Of a stretch of 64,000 nt of DNA, positions 10,701 through 22,133 are shown piece after piece (position 1 is the first letter of the stretch; every line of letters begins with the position of its first letter). The notes beneath the pieces were generated by a model. That model did no database searches, had not been told where the DNA came from, and was given only the letters and a program-made list of their open reading frames with translations. Source of the DNA: Artocarpus heterophyllus (Eukaryota; Streptophyta; Magnoliopsida; Rosales; Moraceae); the NCBI GenBank assembly GCA_025403435.1, contig CM046330.1:26880037-26944036 (forward strand). Reading direction: 5' to 3'. The position numbers and the translations under genes are program-made.

Positions 10701-13700
10701 TTATATTACTTTCAGAAATTAAGGCTTCAAAATTTGGCCATGTAGAATAAGGCACTTTCTTTTGCATTTTGTAACTTGTATGGCAGCTATGTAATTTTAA
10801 GAGCAAGACAAGTACCTTTTATTTCAATATCTTTGGCAACTTTTCTGAAAATTCCTGGCGCAATATTTCCAAGCCTAACTGTTTCATTGACAACCTGAAT
10901 ATTGTTTGAAGCACGTATTTCTGAGTAAAAGCAAATAAAAAAAAATCTAAAAGACAAAAGTCCAAAAGACTACAGTCCAAAAGACTGTAAATAAAGAGTA
11001 AAGTTAATTTCTAATTGTAGCTACCTCCACAAAAAACATATAGTTATCATATATAAAGCACAACTCAACTCACCATCTGTGTAAAAGTCATGGATTTATA
11101 CTCTTCCCATGTAATTTCAGAATCCTCGGAACCATGTCTTTTAAGAATTGCTTCATGCTCTTTCTGCATTATTCAAAGAATATCAATAATTTGAATATTT
11201 ATTTTGGCAAGAAAACATCATGAATCCTCAAAAAAAAAAAAGACAATATCAGCATTGGTTACTGAAATCCTTTATACATTATTTGATGAGTCAAGTAAAA
11301 TGTATTTCTCATTATTAAATATCAAATAATGCCTAAGATCCTTCGGCCTAATAGCATGAAAAGGGACAATGGGAGGGTTTTATGTGGGGCTTGTATGAGT
11401 GGGCCACTTCTAATTGAGACTTTTGAAGTATTATTGATTTTTTGCCCAAAAATTTTAAAATGTTTTAGTTGCATCCTTATTTCACATGAAAAATTATAAC
11501 TGTGCCCCATTTAAAAATTAAAATATATCATTTGTTCTTATTTCTTTTAAAAAATATATAATTTGTACCCCACTTAATAATCAAAGCATATAATTATGTA
11601 TGTATGCAATAGAAGCTATTAATAATTTCTTACATAGTGGCCCTACTAATAAAAAATTCTGGCTCTGCTATAGATTGTGGATTTGATACTACCTGTAATC
11701 TTTATTTTAATTAGAGAACGGCACATGCTATAACATGTGTTATTTTTAAAAAATAATAATCTATATAGTACGTCTATCTCATAAGATCACTATTGCTGGA
11801 AGTATTTTCCCGGAAAATTAAAGGAAAAAACATAAAAGGAAAGGACAGGGAACAAACACACAAACCTTGAGTTCGGCTAGCACTTGAGGGTGTTCAGAAA
11901 GAAACTTCACTGATAATGTCAAGGCTAAATTAGAGGTCACATAAGTAGCGAAGATAATTCCAAAAACAATGTCTCTAGCAAGTGGTTCGCTCAAAATCGT
12001 ATCTTCTTTCTTCACTTCCTCAAGTAAATAATCCAAAAAATCTCCATGTGTCATCTTCGATGCTTTCCTCTCTTCAAAGCTATCTTTGATCACTTTTCTT
12101 ATATTGTCTCTGCCCTGATTTCAATTTCCAAATTAACTAAATAATGTTTTCTTTTATCCTCCTTATTTTAGTGATATAAAAAATGTATAATATCTTACTT
12201 ATAAATACATATTAATGACCAAAAAATTCAATACAAAAATATTACTTGTGTTTTAAAAAGATGCATAGACGTCTATCTTTTATGTTTATCTAGTCAGACA
12301 AAATTTGTACGTGTTTTTTCCAGTCATACCAAAGTCATCCTTGATGTCATATATACATAAGCAAATTGACAATGTGGAACGACAATGACGCCTGATTAAA
12401 AAAAATGATGTCATTGAGAGAGAACTCCCAAAATATTAACTCTGATCTTTATTCTTTTTAATCAAAAGTAATCAATTTGATTTTTTTTTTTCAATACTTA
12501 TGTTTTCTTTCTAATACTAGACAAAAGTTATTGTCTTTAAATCAAACATAAATTTTATTTTATGCAAGGAAAAAATGACTTTACTAAAAATTTTGACTAA
12601 ATTTGATAGATTTTATGTGTAGATCTAGTGTGAATAGAATTGGATTTTGTTTAACTAGAAAAAAAAAATAAAAAAAAAGGAGTGTGGACATTGACTTGAT
12701 TGGAAAAACACAAGGATAAGATCATCATTTTTAAAATATAAGACATAGTCGCATTACGCTAAGACGTGACTATATTAAAAAAATTACATATTGTTGAATA
12801 TAAATTACTAGTTACTTTTTTGTAAAATAAATTTAGTAATACTTACTTTCAAACAAGGCATGGTGTTTAGTTCCCGGTATGTTCAGAGGAATCGATATAA
12901 GACCGCGGATAAATGCATTTAAATTTTCTTTCAGATTCCTTGCAGCCTTCCTCTCATCGTAACTTATGAGCCTTTTAGCAATGAAATCAAGAACCATCTG
13001 CCAATAACGAATATGATGAAAATAAATTTTCATGGTATAGTCTAGAAAGGTAAATACGTCCAAAAAAGAGATAATACTGAAGGGATTAATTGGTGTCAAA
13101 CTTAAACTATCTTTACCTCTTTTCAGAAAAAAACTAATATGCTTGTCATTTGACTAAGGTCAAAACAGTATTTTTTGGATATGCGAATTTAGATTTAGCA
13201 AAAGTTTATTAATTACTAGACGTGCAACACGAATGACCCTTCCAAAAAAAAAAAAAAAAAAAAAAAACCCAAGTGTTGCTTTCTTTAATTTGAGAAAAAA
13301 TTTCTATTGATTCTATTTAAGGAATATTTCAAATATTATTATCGTAATTTTTTTCAAAAATAGTTATCGTAATGGGATATATTTCTAAGGACATAATTTC
13401 TTTTTTATATGAAAAGATTTTTTTAATGGATTTCTACGTAAAGATAATATTTTAGGTTAATTGCACTTCCTCTTATTGTTACATTTATGCATTGTATTTG
13501 TAATTAATTTTGTCTCATGCGAAGTTTGGCAGAGTTGCATATGTTTTTATTCCTTCTATGTTCGAAGGTAGAGTTAAAACAAAACAAAACAAAAACATAA
13601 AACAAAAGCAGATAGGGAGCAGCAACTGAAGGAAAAGTATTAGAGTAGAAAAAATATATATATTGGGTGTTTCTTTTAGCAAACGAGAAAATATATATTA

Positions 13701-14440
13701 GTTCTAACTGGTCCATCATTTTTAATTCTTCCAAATTTGAAAAGACAAAAAGAAGAGAAAATATTGCACAAAACATATAGACAAAAAAAAAAAAAAACCT
13801 GTTTTGCCATTAGATTTTTTTGAGGGGGTCACGAAATGTTGCTCATTTACTTATTTTGTGTTATAGTAAGTCTCTAGTGCTGAAATAAAGTTGCATACAC
13901 AAGTTTATTCTTTTCTTTCTCTTTCTATAAAATATTATGAAAGAAATACTCTCTTTACGTTTTTTTTATTTTTTTTAACTTGATTTTTTGCTTGCAAACA
14001 CAATGTTAATGAAAAAAAAGGCTTGGACACAAAAACTGAAAATTATGAAATGTAGAAATAAAATCCTCCCTCTGAATAAAAAAAGACAGAGTACATTTAT
14101 TGGAGATTTATAATTTATATTCTTTGTACTGCTTTATTTGCATCCCTTATTTTTATATTTTTCAAAGGATTGAAAATTTTGTTCAAATAAATACTAATTA
14201 GTCATTAGTTTGCACATCATTTTGTTTTGGTAGAAGAAAAATAGAGTTTTGTCAGATGCACCTTACTCCCAAAAGAAAAAAGAAAAAAAAAAAACCTTTA
14301 CTGGTTATAAATTATCTCCACTCCGCTACCGAAACTGGACAAAAAGAAGAAACAAACAAAAATGAAAATGAAAATAAAAATAAAAAAAAAGCAAGTAATT
14401 TTTATGCACCCCTGCGTTTGGTTAGGAAATCTAAAAATTA

Positions 14441-14473
<33 letters not shown>

Positions 14474-15433
14474 GCACATGAAGCAAGCAGGAGGTCCACT
14501 CTCTCTTGGTAGCTTAACAAAAAAATTCTCAATCTCCTATCTGTCCCTATTTTCTCACCTCAATTATACACCCTTTTTTATTAGTTTTCCTCTTGCCATA
14601 CGCAGCTTAATAAATCAATAAAAATAAACAAATAATAGAAACCTAGTACTTACATTTGAGATTGCTTCTCGGACATCCACGATGTCATGGCTAGCCCATG
14701 ATTGCACATGTCTCCGAATGGACTCATTTATTTCTCGCAAGATTGTTTTCTTCAGGTTTTCGTTGCCAATGAGTTGCAAAGTCAAGCTTTTTATGCACTT
14801 GTAAACCATTCCAGGAGTTGTCACTACACTTTCTGGATCAAAAATTGGAATAAAATCTTCAGTGAAGGGAGAGGCCAAACACTCCCCATCTTTTTGGAAC
14901 AGTCGGTGACAAACTTCAGAATCACCTATCACGACCATCTTTTGACCAAATAAATTGGTCCGAAATATTGATCCATATCTGCAAGAAAGGCATGCCTCTT
15001 CATTTTTCCATCAAAAAAATTGATATTCTAACTTTTTCAAGGAGAATTCTTAACTACGACGGTGTTTAGCTCTCATTTAGAACCAATTAGTTTTAACCAA
15101 CAAATAATATAAAGCTCTAAACAGTTACTAAAAAAAAGCAAAAAGTTGCTATAATATAAAGCACTCATATGCAAAAACAAATAAATGAATAAATAAATAA
15201 TTGGATAAATGCTTATGCTAGATAAAATACCTTGCCAATCTCTTTTGGATAAATGGGGGAACACAGAGTCCCTCACTATTTTTAATGAACTCAATCGTCT
15301 CCCCAATTATGGGGAGCCCCATAGAGCCAGGAGGTAGCTTCCCATTGCTGCACTTGGGGTTCTGCCAAGCATAAATCCAATGGATCAACCTTATAACAAG
15401 CAAAGCTATGAGGCACAATACAATCAACGACAT
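7711..15433 (-). CDS. Cytochrome P450, CYP87-like, nine exons (possibly a recent pseudogene)
   Basis: Exons read on the minus strand: 15231-15433, 14654-14978, 12847-12997, 11866-12114, 11074-11163, 10816-10894, 9727-9833, 8527-8648 and 7711-7825, all bounded by GT/AG. The product is about 479 residues, the normal length for an ER-anchored plant P450, a heme mono-oxygenase. Visible in order: an N-terminal membrane anchor (MSLIVLCLIALLVIRLIHW), the proline hinge LPPGSMGLPIIG, an I-helix segment FATYVTSN, the K-helix ETVR, FNPWRW (the FxPxRx motif) and the heme loop FGLVPRICVG with its cysteine ligand. CYP87 assignment rests on remembered family patterns (GMVxK, LISYDE, IPGT); the substrate is unknown, and relatives act on steroids or triterpenoids. 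Oddities: the I-helix acid before Thr is Val, the heme-loop glycine is Val, and the exon 3 donor (GAAA|GTAAGT) adds one base, which shifts the frame to a TAG in exon 4 unless splicing differs. Confidence 0.85.
7985..8405. repeat. Imperfect tandem duplication in P450 intron 8
   Basis: Two units of roughly 210-240 bases share an ordered series of words: TCTAAT..., ATTCAG(T/C)T, ACAAAA(C/T)AATAACAAAATAAT, AAGTCA, AAATAAATAAC or AAGTAAATAAC, and TTGACAAA. The copies are strongly diverged, so the duplication is old. It lies between exons 8 and 9. Confidence 0.6.
8989..9029. repeat. (TC)n plus poly-T microsatellite
   Basis: A TC run followed by T tracts in P450 intron 7. Confidence 0.9.
9680..9708. 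repeat. (GA)n microsatellite
   Basis: A GA run just downstream, in gene sense, of P450 exon 7; the reverse complement of the TC type. Confidence 0.9.
10081..10498. repeat. Tandem duplication of about 207 bp in P450 intron 6
   Basis: Unit 1 (about 10081-10287) and unit 2 (about 10288-10498) share CACCAAA(T/C)TTGAT, GAGGAAGTC, ACAGGACCATAGCAAAAACA, CTAATTTTGCCCCTA and the closing AAAGAATCGATTT(G/A)TACTC. Identity is high by eye, so this is younger than the intron 8 duplication. No coding potential is seen. Confidence 0.9.
13242..13267. repeat. Poly-A tract in P450 intron 2
   Basis: About 25 consecutive A on the plus strand (poly-T in gene sense). Confidence 0.9.
14440..14470. repeat. (ATA)n microsatellite
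   Basis: About ten ATA/TAA trinucleotides in P450 intron 2. Confidence 0.9.
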
Positions 15434-15540
15434 CTTTGGCTTTAAAGTTTATGCAAAAACTTGAAAGGCGAAGAGGAATGGATGGACTTGTTTCTAAACT
15501 AGCCTTTATATAGGAGTGTTCCATTGACCATTGACGCATA
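15434..15540 (-). promoter_or_regulatory. P450 core promoter with TATA box
   Basis: TATATAAA lies at 15505-15512 on the minus strand, about 72 bases upstream of the ATG at 15433. That implies a start site near 15475 and a leader of about 40 bases. Two TTGAC cores, the heart of a WRKY-binding W-box, are adjacent on the plus strand at 15524-15536. The TATA box is well placed; a role for the TTGAC pair is inference. Confidence 0.6.
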
Positions 15541-17100
15541 TCATCACATTGGTTGGATTTCATTGCTTTGGAATTCTATATTTTAATATAAGGTACTTCT
15601 ATTAATACTCCGTTTTTCTTTTCACACGCTTTTATTTAGACTACCTCTTATTTTACCTGTTACATCTTTTCTTAAAATTTTAAAAAAAATCCCTTATAAT
15701 TAAATTATTTTTCCTTTTTTCACCTACCTACAAAATAAATTTATCCTTGTTTTTTCATCCACAATTAAATTCTATTCTTACGCTCAATTTAGTGGATGAT
15801 CATTAGATTTTTTTTTTCTTTAGAAGAAATTAATCAAGAAGCCCTATTCAACAAACTCCCTAAAGGCACAATTATATAAAACACAATGAGACTGTTTGGT
15901 ATTATTTTTATAATAGGTAAAAATATTTTTATTTTAAAAAATAAAATTTTTTATGAATTGTATTGTAAATATTTTAAAATTTTTATCTCATCAAACATAT
16001 AAAAATATTTTTAAAAATTTTAAAAATAAAAATAAATGGGCCAATACAATTCGGCTTTTTCCCGCTTTCTAACTATTCATCGTCACGGACGTTCACTAAG
16101 TTGTCAATATTTTTATCTTTACATTTTCCACTGTCATTTCTAATCTTGTCCTTGCTTTTGTCACCTCTGTGACTTTAAACATTCTGTCCACTAGTGGCTT
16201 TGCTCCCCAACCTCTTAATCATTGACGGGGAAAAGGTACAGATACGGCCTCTCTTTGCAGATGTCAGGTATTGCTGCAAAACAGTCCAAATAAGATGGAG
16301 AAAAGCAAGTAAACAAATATCGGAATAAATTTTTAGAGGGAAATAAATTTTTTTTAAGATGGGATATATAATAAATATTTTTTTATATTTATATCTTTAA
16401 AAGTAATTTTATTGATAGATAATTCATTAGTAAGAAGATTTATTAAATATAGGTGTATAAAAAGCAGAACAGAGGATATCAATAAATACACTTTTTAATA
16501 TACCATTATATTGATATTTTGTTATTTAGAAATATTAAAATATATATATCTTATAGTAATTTGAAATACAATCTTGATACCCTAGTTTTCTTTTTTAATA
16601 CATTAAAAGCCTATTATACCCTTTTACTAAAAAATACGGAAGATTCATTAGTGTTTAACAATAATTATCTTCAGCAAAATCTTTTTTCTATATCTTGTAT
16701 TGCTTTCTAGTTCACTCAAAATTATTAAATGATGTGACCAAACATTAAAGCATGAAAAAAAAATCAATTAAAAGTATTTCAAATTTTTTATATGATTTTT
16801 TTCAAACCATTTTAGTAGAACATGTGATATTCCCCGCTACGAGACGTGTAATTAATATTTATGTTGGCGTGTCATATTAGAATATTATTCTCGCAATTAA
16901 ATATGAATTTCTCAATTTAATAATTGGGCAGCGGTTCAAATCCGCCACACGTCTGTGAGCTGCTCTAGGAATCAGTTGCCAAAATAGACTCTTTCAGGCC
17001 CTGGTACCATTGCTTGACGTGTGGAATAATACCTTTGTTTGACTGTTAATAAATATTATTTTCGTAAGTTTGATATAGTTAGATCTCGCACATTTCATGT
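15541..17100. other. AT-rich intergenic sequence upstream of the P450
   Basis: No gene recognised. 15890-16040 is an AT-rich stretch with loosely inverted ends (GTTTGGTATTATTTTTATAAT near the start, ATCAAACATATAAAAATA near the end) and could be a decayed MITE. 16500-16740 is AT-rich with a short meaningless ORF. Confidence 0.4.
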
Positions 17101-17103
17101 TAA

Positions 17104-18033
17104 GGGTCGTTTAGTAAATAAATTTAAATTAATAATTTAATTTAAATTTATATAATTTAAATTAAGATTTGAGTTAATGATTTAAATTGTTATCTAAATG
17201 AATATTTAGATATGCATTTAAGTTTTAATATAAGTATAGAATAAAATTAAAATTTGTGTTTGGAGAGATAGTAAAAATAATTTTTAATTTATAAACAAAT
17301 CTAATAAAATCTTATTTCTCTATTCACTAGGAATACAATGAAAAAAGAATCATATTAATTGGATATCAAATGACGAAGTTATGATTTTTTTCCCCTCAAA
17401 TATAAGAAAGAAAATTTTTATTTTTACTATAGCAAAGATATCCGAGTATCAAAAGTTTAGGGAGGATGTGGACTCTGAAAACTTGGATTCTATAAATGGA
17501 TTCGAATTAGTGATTTAATGTGAGTTAATGTGATTTGAATTAGGATTGGAGTTAGTGATTTGAATTATTATTGGAATTGACATTTGAATGTGCATTTAAG
17601 TCTTAATCTAAGTATGAAATAAAATTAGAATTTGTGTTTGGAGAGGTAGTAAAGGTAGTTTTTGATTTATTAATAAATCTAATAAAATCTTAATGTTAAT
17701 GATCTTAAAAAAATACAACATGGATCTTGATTTATTTCTCTCTTCATTAGAAACACGGTGAAAAAATGAAAAAAGAATCATCTCAATTAGATATTAAATG
17801 AAGAAGTTATGATTTTTTTCCTCAAATATAAGAGAGAGAATTTTAGTTTTTACTGTAGCAAAGATACCTAAGTATCAAAAGTTTAAGGGGATAAGAACTT
17901 TAAAAACGTGGATTTTAGATATTCAAATAATTCAGATTTTGGAAGAAATAAACACATATCTAAAGAATTGTTGATACTCGAATTCCAAATTTGAGTCCTT
18001 TGAGTTCAAAAAATGCATGAAACAAACATACCC
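17104..18033. mobile_element. Dimeric Harbinger-like MITE
   Basis: TAA stands on both sides (17101-17103 and 18034-18036). The ends are weakly inverted: GGGTCGTTTAGTAAA, against GGGTATGTTTGTTTC read inward from the other end. A 3-bp TAA/TTA target duplication is typical of PIF/Harbinger elements. Inside are two head-to-tail copies (about 17130-17490 and 17500-17940) of a ~400-bp unit sharing GTGTTTGGAGAG(A/G)TAGTAAA, CAAATCTAATAAAATCTTA and GAAGTTATGATTTTTTTCC. The element at 19872-20394 has one such unit. No transposase is present. Confidence 0.65.
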
Positions 18034-18092
18034 TAAGTCTTTCTTATTTACTCTTTCTTGTTAGCTCTATATGATTGGCTTTTATCCTCTTA

Positions 18093-18262
18093 CAGCTGTT
18101 TAGAAAAATGGTTGAAATTATCAGTTAGATAATTACAATATAAACAGTATAAAACTCTTATATGTTATGATGAAAAGCAAAAAAATTCTATAGTATAAAG
18201 CTCTCACATGCTATAGTTTTCAAATCAAAACCTTTGATTCCAACCGTTCTTTCAAACAGCCT
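18093..18262. mobile_element. Small MITE, GTGTTTG-type ends
   Basis: The terminal inverted repeats are CAGCTGTTTAGAAAAATGG and, from the other end, AGGCTGTTTGAAAGAACGG, imperfect over about 22 bases. The 170-bp core is AT-rich with the words TATAAA(A/G)CTCT and CACATGCTATAG shared with its neighbour. No clear target duplication and no coding sequence. Confidence 0.6.
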
Positions 18263-18397
18263 ATTATTTTCATACTTTTATGTTTTTTATTTAAAATTTA
18301 AGTAGGGAGCTTGATGAAAAAAAAATCTCAAGATTCTTTCTCTATTTATTTCTATATTGAGAAAACATCTCTAGGTTAGTGTAAGCTTGTTATTTCC

Positions 18398-18569
18398 AGG
18401 TGTTTTGATGGGTGGTGGAAACCACAATTTTTATCACTTTTTTAATTATAAATAGTGTAAAATTTTCACATACTATAATAAAAATAAATATAATTATAAT
18501 ATAAAACTTCTATATATTACAATAAAAATGATTCTAACTAATAATTTTTACCGTCTTTTCAAACAACCT
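18398..18569. mobile_element. Small MITE, same family
   Basis: Starts AGGTGTTTTGATGGGTGG and ends in the inverse of AGGTTGTTTGAAAAGACGG. The core carries TTTTCACATACTATAAT and similar words as in the copy at 18093-18262. About 172 bp, non-coding. Confidence 0.55.
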
Positions 18570-19871
18570 AAATATATATCATGCACATTTTTGGTATAAC
18601 GTAAACGTTTTTGGACGTTGATAGGGGATAATTGACCTCTGGAATATTCATGACCAAGGATTGTAAGATAAGTCAAAGACGGTGTTGGCAATGAATACTG
18701 AAATTCAATATTTTGACTTTAATTGGACTTTTTGTGCTCTGTTGGAAAAGACAAACATTTTACATTTAGACCAGAGGAAAACGCGAATGGCTTGGAGTTT
18801 GAAGCCAGTCTATTTTCTTGCGCGCCTCTTTGTCAAAAGTGGTTCTTGTTCCGTGTCCATGAAGGAGGCGTCGGAAGAGAAAAAAAACCCCGGAGTCCTA
18901 CCGCATCTGACGCTCTTGATGGTGATCCATGACTAGGTAGTTATGTGACACATGCATGAAAGTCTCTTGAGCCTTTTTTTTTTTTTTTAGAACTAGAGCA
19001 TTAGGAAAAAAAAATAATATCTTTTGAATAAATGTATAAGTATACAATTTTATTATTAGGTGGAGCCAGAACAGAACCATTTCCAGTCTAGTGCTAAACT
19101 TTTGTGTTTTTTTTTTAAATTTTTAGGTGAAATTTACTAAGATTAATGTTTCATCTTTATCAAAATTGTATTTAACCTTTTTGAAATTTTAATCTGCCTT
19201 TACAAAAATTCATTATCTTTTTATTTACCTTAAATCTGCCCCCGCTGATTTTTTTGACTCTATCCTTAGAGTGCAATTATAATTATTCTCACAAAACGAG
19301 CCCGTGAAAATATCTTCTAATTATTCAGGGGTATAATTATAGTTTTTCTCATATATATCTTAAGTGGTGTTTAAAAGATAGTAAAAATCGTTAATTAGAA
19401 CCATTTTTATTATAATATATAAAAGTTTTATATTATAGTAATTTTTTATTATTATTATAATATATAAAAATTTTATATTGTTTATTATTAAATTTATGAT
19501 GAAAACCTATACCAAATTGGGGGTTAATTTTTAATATCGGTAGAAGTTAAGTTTCAAAAATCAAGTGGGAACATGCCCATCTCCCTCCACCTGTTGCTAG
19601 TCAAATCTCTTGTGTAGTACATTAAAAAAAAAAAAAAAAAGGTCTCTTTGTGTAGATTTTTGCCAGTCAAGTCTCGTGTCGCTATTTTGTGGGGGCAAGT
19701 ATCTTGTGCAGTTGATTGGACCGGGCAATAACAGTTGAAAGTTAGCTACACGTGTGAACGGGTGAACTTCTAGGGCCATCTCGCAGTGTCATCGCGAGAC
19801 CTCATTCCTCACCCTGAAAGATCTGGTCAATACAAGGGACTATTTCATGGTGAGCATTTCTTATTTTCTAA
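18570..19871. other. Intergenic; no gene recognised
   Basis: 18680-18940 has two overlapping plus-strand ORFs (84 and 69 codons) with no recognisable motif. 19370-19480 resembles one end of the GTGTTTG-type MITEs (GGTGTTTAAAAGATAGTAAA) but lacks a partner end. Confidence 0.35.
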
Positions 19872-20394
19872 GGGTCCCTTTAATAAATAGGTTGAAATGA
19901 TATTAATTTAGATTATTTTTATTTAAGTTGTATGATTTAAATTATGTTATTTTAATTTTTATTTAAATTAATATTTAGATGTATTAATATGACTAGTAAA
20001 TAAAATTAAAATTCATATTTGAAAGATAGTAGAAAAAATTTTTAATTTGTTAACAAATCTAACAAAATCTAAATATTCATGATATTAAAAAAAATAAAAT
20101 ATAGATCTTGATTTATTCATCTCTTCATTAGGAAGACAATAAAAAAAATGTCTCAATTGGATATCAAATGAAAAAGTTATGATTTTTTCCACAAGTATAG
20201 GATAGAGACTATAATGAGATTTTACTATAACAAACTGATTCGAGTCCAAAGAGTTTAAGGGGTAGTAAAACTCTAAAAACTTGGATTCAAAGTATTCATT
20301 GGATTTGAATTTTGGGGAAAACAACTATTTCTTCAAAGAATTCTTTACACTTAAAGTTTAAAGAGTTAGCTTAATATGCTAAACAAATGGGTCT
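19872..20394. mobile_element. Monomeric Harbinger-like MITE
   Basis: A 523-bp element flanked by TAA at 19869-19871 and 20395-20397. It starts GGGTCCCTTTAATAAA; the opposite end read inward is AGACCCATTTGTTTAG, a poor inverted match. The interior is colinear with one unit of the element at 17104-18033 (AAATCTAACAAAATCTAAA, GAAAAAGTTATGATTTTTTCC, AACTTGGATTCAAAGTATTCA). Non-coding. Confidence 0.6.
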
Positions 20395-20397
20395 TAA

Positions 20398-21465
20398 GAC
20401 CATGTGTGGAGGACCGTACTATAGCATTATATTGAATAAGATATTAATTTAATGTTTAAAATAACTATTGTATTGTATAAGGTTATACGATTAGATTAGT
20501 AAATAATAGGATTCATATTATATTAGAATACAATATATTTTTCATGTATTGTATTGTATTATTTATATGAGGTCCAAAAGAGATCGAAATGAGTGCAGAT
20601 CTAGGTTAAGTTAGGTTCGATCTAAAATTAGGGTTTGGAAATAAATAATGCAATGCATGCACATATAGTTTAGAACTAGCAGAATGCCTGCACGTTGCAG
20701 CGGGAATGGTTATAACATATTTATTAAAATTTTATTAGTATGTATGTTTATGTAGTAGTCTTGATTTATTTAATTTATTTGTTATATAATAGTTGTTTTA
20801 TATATATATATAGACATTTTATTAAGATTATATTAATGTGAATTCTAAATTTTTTATGGTATATTTATAGATGGATATTTTATTATTGTATATATTATAG
20901 TTAAAACGTTTATATATGTCAAAGTATAATTAATTAAAATATATGGTCTTAATTGAGAATGTATAAGTTTAATTTGATCAAAAACAATTGGCTTGGTTTA
21001 TATCAGACCATTTTCTACTTTTTTTATTACTGAGCTGACGTATTTGTCCTTTATTGTAATCTCTTTTATTTAATTTGTTTCATGTTTTTTCATCTTTTTT
21101 ATGTTATTCAATTTTATTATTTAGTGTTTTCTAGTTTTGCCCTTAGCGGTTTCTTTTGCGTTTGCTTCTGTTATTTTGTTTTGGTCATTTTAGAGCATTT
21201 GTTGATTTGACATTCTTGTCAATAGGGTTTGATACGGTATGTCTATAAACAACGTCACTATGTATCTAAGCCTGTATCTAAGCCTTGTTTTGTAAGTTCG
21301 GTTTCTTTTTCTACAATTTTCTTTTTCCTCGTCTTTTTTTCTCTAAAATTTATAGTTTTTTTTTTGTTTCTTAGTTTTTGTTTGCTCTTCTTTTAAGGGT
21401 TTGAATTTTATTCAGAACGTTTCATTTTTTCTAGTATTATTTTTTTTCTATTTCTATATTTTTTT
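20398..21465. other. T-rich intergenic sequence
   Basis: Very T-rich on the plus strand from 21000 on, as in plant introns or leaders. No gene is recognised apart from the hairpin noted at 20671. Confidence 0.4.
20671..20709. repeat. Helitron-like subterminal hairpin (tentative)
   Basis: CTAGCAGAATGCC is followed by the hairpin CTGCA-CGT-TGCAG (20688-20700) and CGGG. A short GC-rich hairpin in AT-rich DNA like this is common near the ends of plant Helitrons. No matching CTAG-type 3' end or Rep/helicase gene was found, so no element can be delimited. Confidence 0.3.
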
Positions 21466-21987
21466 ATGGATTCCAAATATTATCATTTGAAAAAATATTT
21501 TCCATCATTTTCTCAAAAGGTTCTTAGGCAAAAATATAAGTCTAGAATTACTCGACTATGGATTTTTATGCGTTTTAGTATTCCTAGTGATGTGAGGATA
21601 TCGATTGAAGGAAAAATTAGTCCAAGTGATTTTGATCATAGTGTTGGTCCTCCAGGTATGGGTACCAGTCGTAGTGCCATAAGAAGAAGAGCTCGTGCTC
21701 TTGGTCCCAAATGTAACAAATGTGGGCAACCGCTTTGTGAGGGTAAGTATCAGTTCACTTGGATTTGTGTTAGTACATAGAGATAATAAAATTCATTTAT
21801 GCAAAATGGTATTTCTAAAGAGAATTTGGATGATCTTCAAGTTACTCTTCAAAATTATTCTAGCGGATATGTTCAAGGTATAATTTCTAAATTGTGGCCC
21901 AAATTTTATATAGAAAGACAACGTTTTAAGGATTTGGCTTTTAAAGATCCGGTTTGTCAGTTTGTAAAGAAATTAGATGGGGTTTAA
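21466..21987 (+). CDS. Unrecognised ORF pair, possibly a gene fragment
   Basis: An ORF of 104 codons (21466-21780) is followed after a stop by 62 codons (21799-21987). The first encodes a basic region and then GTSRSAIRRRARALGPKCNKCGQPL, with a CxxC pair. A good donor-like GGTAAGT lies at about 21742 and TAG at 21779, but only ~38 bases separate them, too short for a normal plant intron. The second is rich in charged residues (LDDLQVTLQNYSSG). Codon use is plausible for coding DNA, but I recognise no family. The ORFs lie ~900 bp upstream of the LOG-like copy and may be part of the same transposed block. Confidence 0.25.
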
Positions 21988-22133
21988 ATTTGTAATTATA
22001 GTTTTTGTTTGAATGTTTTTGCAAAGGAAATCTATTTTGTGTTTTTCGTTTTAGTTTGTTTTTAGATTTTTACAGTACACGTTGTGTATTTTTGTTTTTT
22101 GTTTTTTTAAATATTGTCAGATTGATTGTGCAG

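Noticed and set aside
13504..13776. Minus-strand 90-codon ORF inside P450 intron 2
   Set aside because: Phe/Leu/Ser-rich from T-rich intron sequence; no homologous domain and no splice role in the P450 model.
14256..14486. Lys/Asn-rich and Phe/Tyr-rich ORFs on both strands
   Set aside because: Products of A-rich tracts and the ATA microsatellite.
16933..16943. GGTTCAAATCC, like the B box of a tRNA gene or tRNA-derived SINE
   Set aside because: No A box, acceptor stem or cloverleaf could be built around it, and no SINE tail or repeat copy was seen.
18682..18936. Overlapping plus-strand ORFs of 84 and 69 codons
   Set aside because: No motif, no splice logic, and two frames equally open, so chance is likely.
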